A DNA stretch of 53,846 nucleotides, from NCBI RefSeq assembly GCF_016937615.1, contig NZ_JAFHKI010000092.1:1-53846 (forward strand), in the 5' to 3' direction. Source of the DNA: Pseudomonas lactucae (lineage in GTDB: Bacteria > Pseudomonadota > Gammaproteobacteria > Pseudomonadales > Pseudomonadaceae). The position numbers were made by a program, and so were the translations under genes. Of the stretch, positions 1 through 9,464 are shown in pieces. The notes beneath the pieces are model-generated. The model was not told the origin of the DNA. It made no database searches and was given only the letters and a program-made list of their open reading frames with translations. Positions within the stretch are counted from its first letter, which is position 1. The number at the start of each line of letters is the position of its first letter.

Positions 1-73
1 TTGCCCCGATGACGGAGCATCAGTTGATGCAGTTGTAGCTGACCCACGCTATCGGGCAAGCCCCTCCCACATT
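1..73. repeat. REP/REPIN-type intergenic repeat, cut by the window edge
   Basis: Positions 51-73 read, on the minus strand, TGTGGGAGGGGCTTGCCCGAT, the core of the abundant REP repeats of P. fluorescens-group genomes. The first 15 bases (TTGCCCCGATGACGG) look like the end of a second REP in the opposite orientation, so this is probably one REPIN (two inverted REPs) whose left part lies outside the window. No gene is visible here. Confidence 0.6.
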
Positions 74-99
74 TGACCGCGCCCGATCTTGAAGATGTG

Positions 100-138
100 A
101 AAAAGCCCGCCACCGATCACTCGGTGGTGGGCTTTTTT
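100..138. terminator. Rho-independent terminator downstream of cysNC
   Basis: A long stem pairs AAAAAGCCCGCCACCGA with TCGGTGGTGGGCTTTTT around a 4-base loop, with one G-U pair. It is flanked by A and T runs, so it can work in both directions. It lies 14 bases past the cysNC stop codon. Confidence 0.9.
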
Positions 139-151
139 GTGGCCGCGAGGT

Positions 152-2050
152 TTAGATCGCGCCGCGCTGACGCAACAGCTCCAGCACTTGCTTGACGCTC
201 TCTTCCAGCGACAGGGCCTGGGTGTCGATTACCAGATCGGCATTCAACGGCACGTCGTACGGGAAGGATTCACCCGGGATGTTATCCCCGCCGGCAGCGT
301 ACAGACCTTGCGGATCACGCTCGGCACACACCAGCGGCGACGCCTGCACATACACGGTCAGCAGACGATCGGCACCAATCAGCGCCTTGGCCTGCTCACG
401 GCCTTCGGCATCCGGGGCGACGAACGCGGCCAGGGTCAGCAGGCCCGCTTCGTTGAACTGACGCGCGACGTGAGCGGCACGACGCCAGTTCTCGGTGCGG
501 CCGGCACGGTCCTGGGCCAGGCCCTTGTTCAGGTCGTGTCGCAGGTTCTGGCCATCCAGTACGAACACCGCGCGGCCCATGTCGAACAGCTTGCGCTCGA
601 CCGCATAGGCCAAGGTGCTCTTGCCGGCACCCGACAAGCCGCTGAACAACACGGTGGCCGGCTGCTGACCGAAACGCTGGGCGCGCTCTTCGGTGGCGAC
701 ATGGGCCAACTGACCGTGATGCGCCGCGCTGCCATGGGACACTGGCGACGCGATGATCATGCCGGCGGCCACGGTGCCATTGGTCAAACGATCGATGACG
801 ATAAACGCACCGGTGGTGCGGTTGCTGTCATAACCGTCCAGGGCGATGGCGGCGTCGAGGCTGACCTTGACCCGGCCGATCTCGTTCAACTGCAGCGAAC
901 TCGCCGGGCCTTCGGCCAGGGTATTCACGTCCACGCGATGCACGATGCTGGTGATGGAGCCCGGCACGTAGCTGGTGGCGCGCTTGATGTCGTATTTCTT
1001 GCCCGGCAGCATCGGTTCTTCGGCCATCCACACCAGCATGGCGTCAAAGGCGTCAGTCACTTGCGGCACGTTGTCGGCATGTACCAGCAGGTCGCCACGG
1101 GAGATATCGATCTCGTCTTCCATGGTCAGGGTCACGGCCTGGCCTGGGCCGGCGTGCTCCAGCTCACCGTCGAAGGTGACGATGGATTTGACGCGGCTAC
1201 TCTTGCCCGACGGCAATACCACGACTTCGTCGCCCTTGTGCACGATGCCGCTGGCCAGGGTGCCGGCAAAACCACGGAAGTTCAGGTTCGGACGGTTGAC
1301 GTACTGCACCGGGAAACGCAGGTCGGTGTAGTTGCGGTCGTTGGCGATCTCGACGGTTTCGAGGATCTCCATCAGCGACTGGCCGGTGTACCAGGGCGAA
1401 CGCTCGCTCTTGTTCACCACGTTGTCGCCCTTGAGCGCCGACATCGGCACGAAGGCCAGGGTGCTCGGCTTGAACGCGATACCGTCGGCGAACTTCAGGT
1501 AATCGGCCTTGATCGACTCGAATACGCTTTGGTCAAAACCGTTGATGTCCATCTTGTTGACAGCCACCACGATGTGTTTGATGCCCAACAACGAAGCGAT
1601 GAAGCTGTGGCGACGGGTCTGGGTCTGCACGCCGTAGCGGGCGTCGATCAGGATGATCGCCAGGTCACAGGTGGACGCACCGGTGGCCATGTTGCGGGTG
1701 TACTGCTCATGGCCGGGTGTGTCGGCGATGATGAATTTACGCTTGGCTGTGGAGAAGTAGCGGTAGGCAACATCGATGGTGATGCCCTGCTCCCGCTCGG
1801 CCTGCAGACCGTCGACCAGCAAGGCCAGGTCGATATCATCGCCCGTGGTGCCGGATTTTTTCGAATCACGGGTGATGGCTTCCAGGTGATCTTCGTAGAT
1901 CATCTTGGAGTCGTGCAGCAGGCGCCCGATCAGGGTGCTCTTGCCGTCGTCGACGTTGCCGCAGGTCAGGAAGCGCAGCATTTCTTTGCGCTCGTGCTGG
2001 CCCAGGTAGGCGAGGATGTCCTCGCTGATCAAATCAGATTGATGCGACAT
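152..2050 (-). CDS. cysNC: Bifunctional sulfate adenylyltransferase subunit 1 / adenylylsulfate kinase (CysNC)
   Basis: A 632-residue cytoplasmic enzyme of sulfate activation. The N-terminal two thirds is an EF-Tu-like GTPase, the regulatory subunit of ATP sulfurylase: P-loop GNVDDGKS at 31-38, DTPGH at 110-114 and NKMD at 165-168. The C-terminal part from about residue 460 is APS kinase, with P-loop GLSGAGKS at 471-478 followed by LDGQNLRHDLN. It pairs with CysD to make APS and phosphorylates APS to PAPS. The gene begins 9 bases after cysD and ends just before a strong terminator, so the two form an operon. The fused N-C architecture is usual in Pseudomonas and the length is typical. Confidence 0.97.
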   Translation of the reverse strand: MSHQSDLISEDILAYLGQHERKEMLRFLTCGNVDDGKSTLIGRLLHDSKMIYEDHLEAITRDSKKSGTTGDDIDLALLVDGLQAEREQGITIDVAYRYFSTAKRKFIIADTPGHEQYTRNMATGASTCDLAIILIDARYGVQTQTRRHSFIASLLGIKHIVVAVNKMDINGFDQSVFESIKADYLKFADGIAFKPSTLAFVPMSALKGDNVVNKSERSPWYTGQSLMEILETVEIANDRNYTDLRFPVQYVNRPNLNFRGFAGTLASGIVHKGDEVVVLPSGKSSRVKSIVTFDGELEHAGPGQAVTLTMEDEIDISRGDLLVHADNVPQVTDAFDAMLVWMAEEPMLPGKKYDIKRATSYVPGSITSIVHRVDVNTLAEGPASSLQLNEIGRVKVSLDAAIALDGYDSNRTTGAFIVIDRLTNGTVAAGMIIASPVSHGSAAHHGQLAHVATEERAQRFGQQPATVLFSGLSGAGKSTLAYAVERKLFDMGRAVFVLDGQNLRHDLNKGLAQDRAGRTENWRRAAHVARQFNEAGLLTLAAFVAPDAEGREQAKALIGADRLLTVYVQASPLVCAERDPQGLYAAGGDNIPGESFPYDVPLNADLVIDTQALSLEESVKQVLELLRQRGAI

Positions 2051-2059
2051 GACAGCCCC

Positions 2060-2977
2060 TTAGAAATAACCTTGACGTTTTTTGTCTTCCATCGAGCCTG
2101 CACCATCGTGATCGATGACGCGGCCCTGGCGCTCGGAAGTTCGCGTCAGGAGCATTTCCTGAATGATGTCCGTCAGCGTCTCGGCTTCGGACTCCACCGC
2201 GCCGGTCAACGGGTAGCAGCCAAGGGTGCGGAAACGTACTTTCTTTTTGACGATACGGGCTTTGTCTTCGTCGGACAGGTGTTCGAGGATGCGGTCGTCG
2301 TCGATCATGATCAACGTGCCGTTTTTCTCGATCACATCGCGTTCGGCGGCGAAGTACAGTGGCACGATCGGGATGCCTTCCAGATAGATGTACTGCCAGA
2401 TGTCCAGCTCGGTCCAGTTGGACAGCGGGAACACACGAATCGACTCGCCCTTGTTGACGTTGCCGTTGTAGACGTTCCACAGCTCGGGCCGCTGGTTTTT
2501 CGGGTCCCAGCGGTGCTTGCTGTCGCGGAACGAGTACACGCGCTCTTTGGCGCGGGACTTCTCTTCGTCACGACGGGCACCGCCGAACGCGGCGTCGAAA
2601 CCATGTTTGTCCAAGGCCTGTTTGAGGCCTTCGGTTTTCATGATGTCGGTGTGCTTGGCGCTGCCGTGGGTGAACGGGTTGATGCCCTGCGCAATCCCAT
2701 CCGGGTTGACGTGGGTGATCAGGTCCAGGCCCAGTTCCTCGACCATCTTGTCGCGGAACCGGTACATCTCCTGGAATTTCCAGCGGGTGTCGACGTGCAT
2801 CACCGGGAATGGCAACTTGCCCGGGAAGAAGGCCTTGCGTGCCAGATGCAGCATCACGGCGGAGTCTTTACCGATCGAGTAGAGCATCACCGGGTTGTCG
2901 AACTCGGCGGCGACCTCGCGGATGATGTGGATGCTTTCCGCCTCCAGCTGTTTCAGATGCGTCAGTTTGTCGACCAT
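2060..2977 (-). CDS. cysD: Sulfate adenylyltransferase subunit 2 (CysD)
   Basis: A 305-residue catalytic subunit of ATP sulfurylase, of the PAPS reductase-like PP-loop ATP pyrophosphatase family. The PP-loop SIGKDS is at residues 34-39. It uses ATP and sulfate to form APS, with CysN supplying GTP hydrolysis. It is the first gene of the cysD-cysNC operon. The 157 bases upstream (2978-3134) hold no gene and must contain the promoter, but I could not identify a convincing -35/-10 pair or CysB site by eye. Full length, no anomaly. Confidence 0.97.
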   Translation of the reverse strand: MVDKLTHLKQLEAESIHIIREVAAEFDNPVMLYSIGKDSAVMLHLARKAFFPGKLPFPVMHVDTRWKFQEMYRFRDKMVEELGLDLITHVNPDGIAQGINPFTHGSAKHTDIMKTEGLKQALDKHGFDAAFGGARRDEEKSRAKERVYSFRDSKHRWDPKNQRPELWNVYNGNVNKGESIRVFPLSNWTELDIWQYIYLEGIPIVPLYFAAERDVIEKNGTLIMIDDDRILEHLSDEDKARIVKKKVRFRTLGCYPLTGAVESEAETLTDIIQEMLLTRTSERQGRVIDHDGAGSMEDKKRQGYF

Positions 2978-3134
2978 GGTTACTCACGGAAAAACGATCT
3001 TATGGACGGCCAAGCGGGCCGTGTTCGAGCGGGGCATGCTAGCACAGCACCTGCTTCTATTCAGGGCGCCGGCTAGATCGAAACGGTATATGAATATGCC
3101 GCCAGGTTTGGGCTTTCTGAGGGAGGGGAGGTAG

Positions 3135-3893
3135 TTAGATCGGGTTGGGGCAGTCGATGAATAAATGCTCCAGGGCAAAGCGCCGCGCCAGGTAATCGCC
3201 CAGCGCCTGCACACCGTAGCGCTCGGTGGCGTGATGGCCGGCGGCGATAAAGCTGATGTCATTTTCGCGGGCACTGTGGAAGGTTTGCTCGGAGGCTTCG
3301 CCGCTGAGGAACAGGTCGACGCCGGCGGCAATCGCGTCGTCGATATAACCCTGGCCACCGCCGGTGCACCAGCCGACGCGGCGGATCATCTCGCTGCCTT
3401 CGATCAACAGCGGCTCACGCCCCATGACGTCCTGTACACGGCGGGCAAAATCGCGCGGCGACAGGGGCTCGGCGAGCGAGCCAACCAGGCCGACGATCTT
3501 GGGGTTGCCTGGGTCCAGCGGGCCTTCGACGGTGATATCCAATTGGCGGGCCAGTTGCACGTTATTGCCGACGTCGGGGTGCAGGTCCAGCGGCAGGTGG
3601 TAGGCCAGCAAACTGATGTCGTGCTTGAGCAACGTTTTCAGGCGGCGTTGCTTCATGCCGGTGATGCAGGGGTTTTCGCCTTTCCAGAAATAGCCATGGT
3701 GCACCAGGATCAGATCGGCCTCGGCTTCGACAGCGGCGTCCAGCAGGGCCTGGCTTGCGGTCACGCCGCTGACGATGCGCATCACCTGCGGACGACCTTC
3801 GACCTGCAGGCCATTGGGGCAGTAATCGGCAATTTTTGCGCTGGCGAGGTAGCGGTCCGCTTCCTCAACGAGGGTGGTCAGGGGGACGGCCAT
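3135..3893 (-). CDS. Nif3-like dinuclear metal centre hexameric protein
   Basis: A 252-residue protein of the Nif3/YbgI (DUF34) family. The paired metal ligands appear as LVHHGYFW (His65-His66), and a second histidine-rich motif, AAGHHATERYG, lies near the C-terminus, as expected for the dinuclear metal site. Family members form toroidal hexamers. Their substrate is not firmly known, although a GTP cyclohydrolase-type activity has been proposed for some. The start is supported by a strong AGGAG about 8 bases upstream on the minus strand. It is transcribed divergently from algW, a conserved Pseudomonas arrangement. Confidence 0.93.
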   Translation of the reverse strand: MAVPLTTLVEEADRYLASAKIADYCPNGLQVEGRPQVMRIVSGVTASQALLDAAVEAEADLILVHHGYFWKGENPCITGMKQRRLKTLLKHDISLLAYHLPLDLHPDVGNNVQLARQLDITVEGPLDPGNPKIVGLVGSLAEPLSPRDFARRVQDVMGREPLLIEGSEMIRRVGWCTGGGQGYIDDAIAAGVDLFLSGEASEQTFHSARENDISFIAAGHHATERYGVQALGDYLARRFALEHLFIDCPNPI

Positions 3894-3914
3894 AAAAGAC
3901 TCCTAAATATCCGG

Positions 3915-3942
3915 TTCCGAGGTGCTCGCAGCCTCGTATAAT
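3915..3942 (+). promoter_or_regulatory. Putative promoter of algW
   Basis: A perfect -10 hexamer TATAAT is at 3937-3942, in the 99-base divergent space between the Nif3-like gene and algW. The only candidate -35 (TTCCGA, 3915-3920, spacer 16) is poor, so an activator or another sigma factor may be involved. Confidence 0.45.
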
Positions 3943-3995
3943 GCGCGACATTATGGGCGCTCTCCCGCCCCCTGCAACCTGTCAGGACTTACTTG

Positions 3996-5150
3996 ATGCT
4001 CAAGGCACTGCGTTTTTTTGGATGGCCATTGTTGGCTGGCGTGCTGATCGCGATGCTGATTATTCAGCGTTTCCCACAGTGGGTGGGCTTACCAAGCCTT
4101 GATGTATACCTGCAACAGGCCCCGCAAACCAATACGGTGGTACAAGGCCCGGTGACCTACGCGGATGCGGTGGTCATCGCCGCGCCGGCCGTGGTCAACC
4201 TGTACACCACCAAAGTTATCAACAAACCGGCGCACCCGTTGTTTGAAGACCCGCAGTTCCGCCGCTATTTCGGCGACAACGGTCCCAAGCAGCGACGCAT
4301 GGAGTCCAGCCTGGGTTCCGGCGTGATCATGAGCCCGGAAGGCTACATCCTCACCAACAACCACGTAACCACCGGCGCCGACCAGATCGTGGTGGCCCTG
4401 CGCGACGGCCGCGAAACCCTGGCCCGCGTGGTGGGCAGCGATCCGGAAACCGACCTGGCCGTGTTGAAAATCGACTTGAAGAATCTGCCATCCATTACTC
4501 TCGGCCGCTCCGATGGCTTGCGGGTAGGTGACGTAGCGCTGGCCATCGGCAACCCATTCGGAGTGGGCCAGACCGTCACCATGGGCATCATCAGCGCCAC
4601 CGGGCGTAATCAGCTGGGGCTCAATAGCTACGAAGACTTCATCCAGACCGACGCCGCGATCAACCCCGGCAACTCCGGCGGCGCGCTGGTGGATGCCAAT
4701 GGCAACCTGACCGGCATCAATACGGCGATTTTTTCCAAGTCCGGCGGCTCCCAGGGCATCGGTTTTGCGATCCCGGTGAAACTGGCGATGGAGGTGATGA
4801 AGTCGATCATCGAGCACGGCCAGGTGATTCGCGGCTGGCTGGGGATCGAAGTCCAACCGTTGACCAAGGAATTGGCCGAGTCGTTTGGCCTGACCGGGCG
4901 TCCTGGCATCGTGGTCGCCGGGATCTTCCGCGACGGTCCGGCGCAGAAAGCCGGTTTGCAACTGGGGGATGTGATCCTCAACATCAACGGCGAACCGGCC
5001 GGCGACGGACGCAAGTCAATGAACCAGGTGGCACGGATCAAGCCAAGCGACAAGGTGGCGATCCTGGTGATGCGCAACGGTAAGGAGATCAAATTGTCAG
5101 CGGAAATCGGCCTGCGTCCGCCGCCGGCACCGGTGAAAGAAGAGGAATAA
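3996..5150 (+). CDS. algW: Periplasmic serine endoprotease AlgW (DegS/HtrA family)
   Basis: A 384-residue HtrA-family protease anchored in the inner membrane by one N-terminal segment (about residues 8-24), followed by a trypsin-like domain and one PDZ domain. The catalytic triad is His123 (TNNHVTTG), Asp153 (ETDLAV) and Ser227 (NPGNSGGAL). In P. aeruginosa AlgW cleaves the anti-sigma factor MucA when the PDZ domain senses misfolded outer-membrane proteins, releasing AlgU. A TTG directly precedes the ATG at 3996. I prefer the ATG because AGGAC lies about 8 bases before it. A hairpin at 5161-5184 (CAGGTGC/GCACCTG) follows the stop but has no T-run. Confidence 0.95.
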   Translation: MLKALRFFGWPLLAGVLIAMLIIQRFPQWVGLPSLDVYLQQAPQTNTVVQGPVTYADAVVIAAPAVVNLYTTKVINKPAHPLFEDPQFRRYFGDNGPKQRRMESSLGSGVIMSPEGYILTNNHVTTGADQIVVALRDGRETLARVVGSDPETDLAVLKIDLKNLPSITLGRSDGLRVGDVALAIGNPFGVGQTVTMGIISATGRNQLGLNSYEDFIQTDAAINPGNSGGALVDANGNLTGINTAIFSKSGGSQGIGFAIPVKLAMEVMKSIIEHGQVIRGWLGIEVQPLTKELAESFGLTGRPGIVVAGIFRDGPAQKAGLQLGDVILNINGEPAGDGRKSMNQVARIKPSDKVAILVMRNGKEIKLSAEIGLRPPPAPVKEEE

Positions 5151-5194
5151 GCCGCGGTTCCAGGTGCTCCTGTGCGGGCACCTGATATTTCAAG

Positions 5195-5213
5195 GCAATT
5201 CATTCTCATTGGA
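5195..5213 (+). promoter_or_regulatory. Fur-box-like site upstream of the TonB-dependent receptor
   Basis: On the minus strand this reads AATGAGAATGAATT, the recurring core of Fur boxes. It is about 45 bases before the receptor ATG, close to AT-rich sequence (TTATATTG) that could be the -10 region. Iron-responsive repression is the natural reading, but the match to the full 19-base consensus is partial. Confidence 0.5.
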
Positions 5214-5254
5214 CATGTTATATTGTTTCAATATCGACATTGGAACGCTCTATC

Positions 5255-7348
5255 ATGCCGTCTCGAAGAATTGCCCCCTTGGCTGGCCTTGCCCTGGGTT
5301 TGCTGCTGGACCCCGCCTTCGCCGAAGAAAACACCCTGGAACTCGATACCATCAGCGTCACCTCCGACGCTTATGAGTCCGCGACAGGCCCGGTCAACGG
5401 CTACCGCGCCACTCGCTCGGCCAGCGCGACAAAAACCGACACGGCTCTGCGCGATATCCCACAATCCATCAGCGTGATTCCCGCCACGGTCCTCAAGGAC
5501 CTGGGCAGCACCCATGTAGAGCGCGCCCTGGAATTTGCCGGCGGCGTGTCCAAGCAAAACAACTTCGGCGGCCTGACACTCTACGAATACAGCGTGCGTG
5601 GCTTCACCACCTCGGAATTCTACCAGGACGGTTTCAGCGCCAACCGGGGCTACCCGAGCACGCCGGATGTGGCCAATATCGAGCGCATCGAAGTGCTCAA
5701 AGGCCCCGCCGCCAGCTTGTATGGGCGTGGCGATCCGGGCGGCACGGTGAATATCGTCACCAAGAAGCCCCAGCCGCAAGCCTTCACCACCCTGCAAACC
5801 AGTGCCGGCAGTTGGGACCGCTATCGCACCGCCCTCGACGTCAACACACCGCTGGACGCCGAGGGCAATGTGCTGTCACGGGTCAACCTGGCCGTGGAAG
5901 ACAACCACAGCTTCCGCGATCACGTGCAGAGCAAACGTGTGTTCGTCGCGCCCTCGTTCAGTTGGCAACTGGACCCGGACACTCACCTGCTGGTGGAAAG
6001 CGAATTCGTGCGCCATAGCTCCACCTTTGATCGTGGCATCGTCGACGCCCCCGGCGTATCACGCGCCACCTTCCTTGGCGAACCCAACGACGGCGACATC
6101 GACAACCACAACAACCGCATCCAGGCCACGCTGGAACATCACCTCAACGACGCCTGGAAACTGCGCCTGGCCAGCCACTACAAACAGGGCAGCCTGTGGG
6201 GCGACGCTTCGGAAAACCGTGCACTGAACGCAGACGACCACACCCTCAACCGCCGCTATCGCGAACGCTCCACGGGCTGGCATGACAGCATCACGCAACT
6301 GGAACTGCGCGGCCTGTTTGATATCGGCAGTTGGCAGCACGAACTGCTGGTGGGTACCGAATACGAGGATTACCGTAAGAAGGAACGCGTAACCGCGATC
6401 GCGGGCAGCTACCCCATTGACCTCTACAACCCAGTCTACGGCCAGCCCAAGCCCAACGGCGCACGCTCCGGCACCGACTTCTTTGAGCAGACCAAAAGCC
6501 ACGCGCTGAACCTGCAGGACCAGATTGTCTTCACCGAGCGCCTGCGTGGCATGGTCGGCGTGCGCCTGGAGCATTTCGAACAAAGCACCGATGATTTCAC
6601 CCGCAACCACGCCAAGAGCCGACAAACCCACGACGCCCTCACTCAGCGCGCCGGCTTGCTTTACCAGCTCACGCCCGAAATCGGCGTGTTCGCCAATGCT
6701 TCGACCTCGTTCAAGCCCAACAGTGGCCTGGACGCGACCGGCAACACCTTCAAGCCCGAAGAAGGCGTGGGTTATGAGGTGGGGATCAAGAGCGAGCTGT
6801 TCGACGACCGCCTCAGCACCACCCTCGCCGCGTTCCATATCGAAAAGGAAAACGTACTGGCCCTGGATCCGGCCACCAACACCAACCGTGCCATGGGCAA
6901 GGCGCGCAGCCAGGGCGTTGACCTGCAACTAACCGGGCAACTCACCGATGCAGTGCGTGTAATCGGCGCCTTCGCCTACATCGACGCCGAAGTGACCAAG
7001 GGTGACAAAACCATTCCAACGGGCAGCCGCATTCTCGGCGTGGCCAAGCGCAGCGGCAGTCTGTTGGGCGTGTATGAATTCCAGGATGGCGCGTTGCGCG
7101 GTTCAGACCTGGGCGCGGCGTTCACCTATGTGGGCGACCGCTCGGGCGAAGCAGGCGGCAGCTTTGAACTGCCGGCCTACCACACCGTGGACTTACTGGC
7201 TCATTACAAGGCCACCGAAAACGTGACCGTGGGCCTGAACCTCAACAACCTGTTTAATGAAAAATACTACGAGCGGTCCTACAGCAATTACTGGGTCAAC
7301 CCCGGTGAACCGCGTAACTTCACGGTCAGCCTGACCCTCAATCTGTAA
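5255..7348 (+). CDS. TonB-dependent siderophore receptor, outer membrane
   Basis: A 697-residue outer-membrane receptor for ferric siderophores. A signal peptide ends at AFA-EE (about residue 23). The TonB box DTISV follows at 31-35, then the plug (RDIPQSISVIP, ERIEVLKGPAASLYGRGDPGG) and a 22-strand barrel ending NFTVSLTLNL. There is no extra N-terminal STN signalling domain and no sigma/anti-sigma pair beside it, so it is probably a plain transporter under Fur. The upstream TTG at 5240 is rejected: the ATG at 5255 gives a clean signal peptide and has GGAA about 9 bases before it. The ligand cannot be told; the sequence resembles hydroxamate-type receptors only in general. Confidence 0.92.
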   Translation: MPSRRIAPLAGLALGLLLDPAFAEENTLELDTISVTSDAYESATGPVNGYRATRSASATKTDTALRDIPQSISVIPATVLKDLGSTHVERALEFAGGVSKQNNFGGLTLYEYSVRGFTTSEFYQDGFSANRGYPSTPDVANIERIEVLKGPAASLYGRGDPGGTVNIVTKKPQPQAFTTLQTSAGSWDRYRTALDVNTPLDAEGNVLSRVNLAVEDNHSFRDHVQSKRVFVAPSFSWQLDPDTHLLVESEFVRHSSTFDRGIVDAPGVSRATFLGEPNDGDIDNHNNRIQATLEHHLNDAWKLRLASHYKQGSLWGDASENRALNADDHTLNRRYRERSTGWHDSITQLELRGLFDIGSWQHELLVGTEYEDYRKKERVTAIAGSYPIDLYNPVYGQPKPNGARSGTDFFEQTKSHALNLQDQIVFTERLRGMVGVRLEHFEQSTDDFTRNHAKSRQTHDALTQRAGLLYQLTPEIGVFANASTSFKPNSGLDATGNTFKPEEGVGYEVGIKSELFDDRLSTTLAAFHIEKENVLALDPATNTNRAMGKARSQGVDLQLTGQLTDAVRVIGAFAYIDAEVTKGDKTIPTGSRILGVAKRSGSLLGVYEFQDGALRGSDLGAAFTYVGDRSGEAGGSFELPAYHTVDLLAHYKATENVTVGLNLNNLFNEKYYERSYSNYWVNPGEPRNFTVSLTLNL

Positions 7349-7361
7349 CACAGATCAAAAA

Positions 7362-7373
7362 TGTGGGAGGGGC
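7362..7373 (+). repeat. Fragment of a REP core
   Basis: TGTGGGAGGGGC between the convergent receptor and hemH genes matches the left half of the REP core seen at 51-73. The rest of the repeat is missing. It may be a decayed REP. Confidence 0.35.
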
Positions 7374-7384
7374 GCCAAGCTCAA

Positions 7385-8410
7385 TTACAGTGAAAGAGGC
7401 GCTCTTTCACACAGCGTATTGAGCGCCACCGCCCACTGCGGGTCATCATTCAAGCACGGCACCAGCACCAACTCCTCGCCCCCCGCTTCACGGAACTGCT
7501 CACGACCACGATCGCCGATTTCTTCCAGGGTCTCGATGCAGTCGGCAACAAACGCCGGGCACATTACCAGCAACTTTTTCACGCCTTGTCGGGCCAGTGC
7601 GTCCAGGCGCGCCTCGGTGTAGGGTTCGATCCACTTCGCACGGCCCAGGCGCGATTGGAAGGCCACCGACCATTTACCGTCCGGCAAGCCCAGACGCTTG
7701 GCAACGTCACGCGCAACGCTGAAGCATTGCGCCCGGTAGCATTTGGCAAGCACCTCGGCAGAGGCGTTCTTGCAGCAGTCGGCGTCCTTGAAACAATGCT
7801 GGCCGGTCGGGTCGAGCTTCGTCAGATGGCGCTCGGGCAAGCCGTGGAAACTCAGCAGCAAATGATCGTAATCCTGCTCGACGTACGACCGTGCGCTCGC
7901 CGCCAGGGCATCGAGGTATTCCGGCTGGTCGTAGAACGGCTGCAGGATCGAGAACTGCACAGGCAGTTTTTTCTCTTGCACCACGCGGCGCGCCTCTTCG
8001 ATCACCGTGGTCACGGTGCTGTCGGCAAACTGCGGGTACAACGGCGCCAAAGTGACTTTCTCAATACCCTGTGCGGCCAGGCGGGTGAGCGTGGTTTCCA
8101 GCGACGGCTCGCCGTAACGCATCGCCAACTCCACGGGCCCCTGGGTCCATCGAGTGGTCATCTGCTGTTGCAAGCGGCGACTGAGCACCACCAGCGGCGA
8201 GCCCTCGTCCCACCAGATCGATGCATAGGCATGGGCCGACTGCTCGGGGCGCTTGATCAGAATCAGCGACACCAGCAGGCGCCGCACCGGCCATGGCAGG
8301 TCAATCACGTAGGGGTCCATCAAAAACTGATTCAGGTAGCTGCGTACATCGGCCACCGAAGTGGACGCCGGTGAACCCAGGTTGACCAGTAACAACGCGT
8401 GATCCGTCAT
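7385..8410 (-). CDS. hemH: Ferrochelatase (HemH)
   Basis: A 341-residue enzyme inserting Fe2+ into protoporphyrin IX, the last step of haem synthesis. The family signature LLSFHGLPERHL places the active-site histidine at residue 189, and the C-terminal conserved block IETLEEIGDRG is present. Four cysteines cluster just after the signature (HCFKDADCCKNA...KCYRAQC). The gene starts 14 bases after the end of the epimerase gene on the same strand, so the two are probably co-transcribed. It converges with the siderophore receptor. Full length. Confidence 0.96.
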   Translation of the reverse strand: MTDHALLLVNLGSPASTSVADVRSYLNQFLMDPYVIDLPWPVRRLLVSLILIKRPEQSAHAYASIWWDEGSPLVVLSRRLQQQMTTRWTQGPVELAMRYGEPSLETTLTRLAAQGIEKVTLAPLYPQFADSTVTTVIEEARRVVQEKKLPVQFSILQPFYDQPEYLDALAASARSYVEQDYDHLLLSFHGLPERHLTKLDPTGQHCFKDADCCKNASAEVLAKCYRAQCFSVARDVAKRLGLPDGKWSVAFQSRLGRAKWIEPYTEARLDALARQGVKKLLVMCPAFVADCIETLEEIGDRGREQFREAGGEELVLVPCLNDDPQWAVALNTLCERAPLSL

Positions 8411-8424
8411 GCAACATCCTATGG

Positions 8425-9323
8425 CTAAAGGCGGCCGGACAAGTCGTCCAAGGCCGCACGCAACTCAGTGAACTGGAAAGTGAAACCGGCAGCCAGCAAG
8501 CGCTCGGGCACCGCCTTCTGCCCGCCCAGCAATAAACCGGACAACTCCCCCAAGCCAACCTTCAGCGCAAACGCCGGCATGGGCATGAACGCGGGGCGGT
8601 GCAACACCTGGCCCAGGGTCTTGGCGAACTCGCGGTTACGCACCGGGTGTGGCGCGCAGGCATTATAAGGACCGCTGGCGTCATCCTTGTGCAGAAGAAA
8701 ATCAATCAGGGCGATTTGATCCTTGATATGCACCCACGGCATCCACTGCCGACCCGTGCCGATCGGCCCGCCCAGCGCCAGTTTGAACGGCAGCAACAGC
8801 CGCGACAAAAAGCCGCCCTCGGCCGCCAGCACCAGGCCGTGCGCACCATCACCACACGCATCCCAAGGGCTTCGGCGCGCTGGGCGGTTTCTTCCCAGGC
8901 GATGCAGAGCTGGCTGGGGAAATCGTCCAGCACCGGGCCGCTGGCTTCGGTCAATTCACGCTCGCCGCCGTCGCCATACCAACCCACCGCAGAACCGGAG
9001 ATCAACACCGCCGGTTTTTGCGCAAGGCCTTCCAGCCATGCCAACAGGGTTTCGGTGAGCCCGATACGGCTGCTCCACAACAACGCCTTGCGTTTGTGCG
9101 TCCAGGGGCGGTCGGCAATCGGCGCGCCGGCGAGGTTGACCACCGCATCCACCGTCCCGATCACTTCGCGCAACTCGCCGACGCCAAGTACCTGGGCACC
9201 GCAGAGCCTGGCGACTGTTTCGGGGCGGCGGCTCCAGACCGTCAGGCGATGGCCCTGGGCGAGCCAGTGTTGGCAGAGCTGGCGACCGATCAAGCCGGTA
9301 CCGCCGGTCAGCAAAATATGCAT
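8425..9323 (-). pseudogene. TIGR01777-family epimerase (YfcH/SDR39U1-like), one-base frameshift
   Basis: An NAD-dependent epimerase-like protein of the extended SDR family. It begins MHILLTGGTGLIGRQL (Rossmann glycine motif), contains SGSAVGWYGDGGE, and ends in the DUF1731 C-terminal domain (GGQKAVPERLLAAGF). The reading frame is broken near 8836: the N-terminal half continues out of frame, while the rest (LAAEGGFLSRLLLPFK...) is in the next frame. Adding one G in GGCC restores VRTGLVLAAEGG and a normal 299-residue protein. The substrate of this family is unknown. It lies upstream of hemH. Whether the break is real or a sequencing error is discussed under findings. Confidence 0.85.
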
Positions 9324-9464
9324 GGGACACTCCTCATGTAACGTTCGCCGCCGATCACTGGTCTATTTTAATAAGCAGGGATCAATTTAATAATCGGGCG
9401 TAACGTTGGTTTTAGCCTTAGCTTTAACCATAGGTCACGCCACACGATCAGGTACGCCAAAACT

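Noticed and set aside
137..3076. A 979-codon open frame on the plus strand opposite cysNC and cysD
   Set aside because: It is a mirror frame of GC-rich coding DNA with low-complexity translation (many His, Gln, Val, Gly), no ribosome site and no recognisable domain. The minus-strand genes explain the region.
5161..5184. Hairpin CAGGTGC/GCACCTG as the algW terminator
   Set aside because: Only 7 pairs and no T-run; too weak to list as a terminator, though it may slow transcription.
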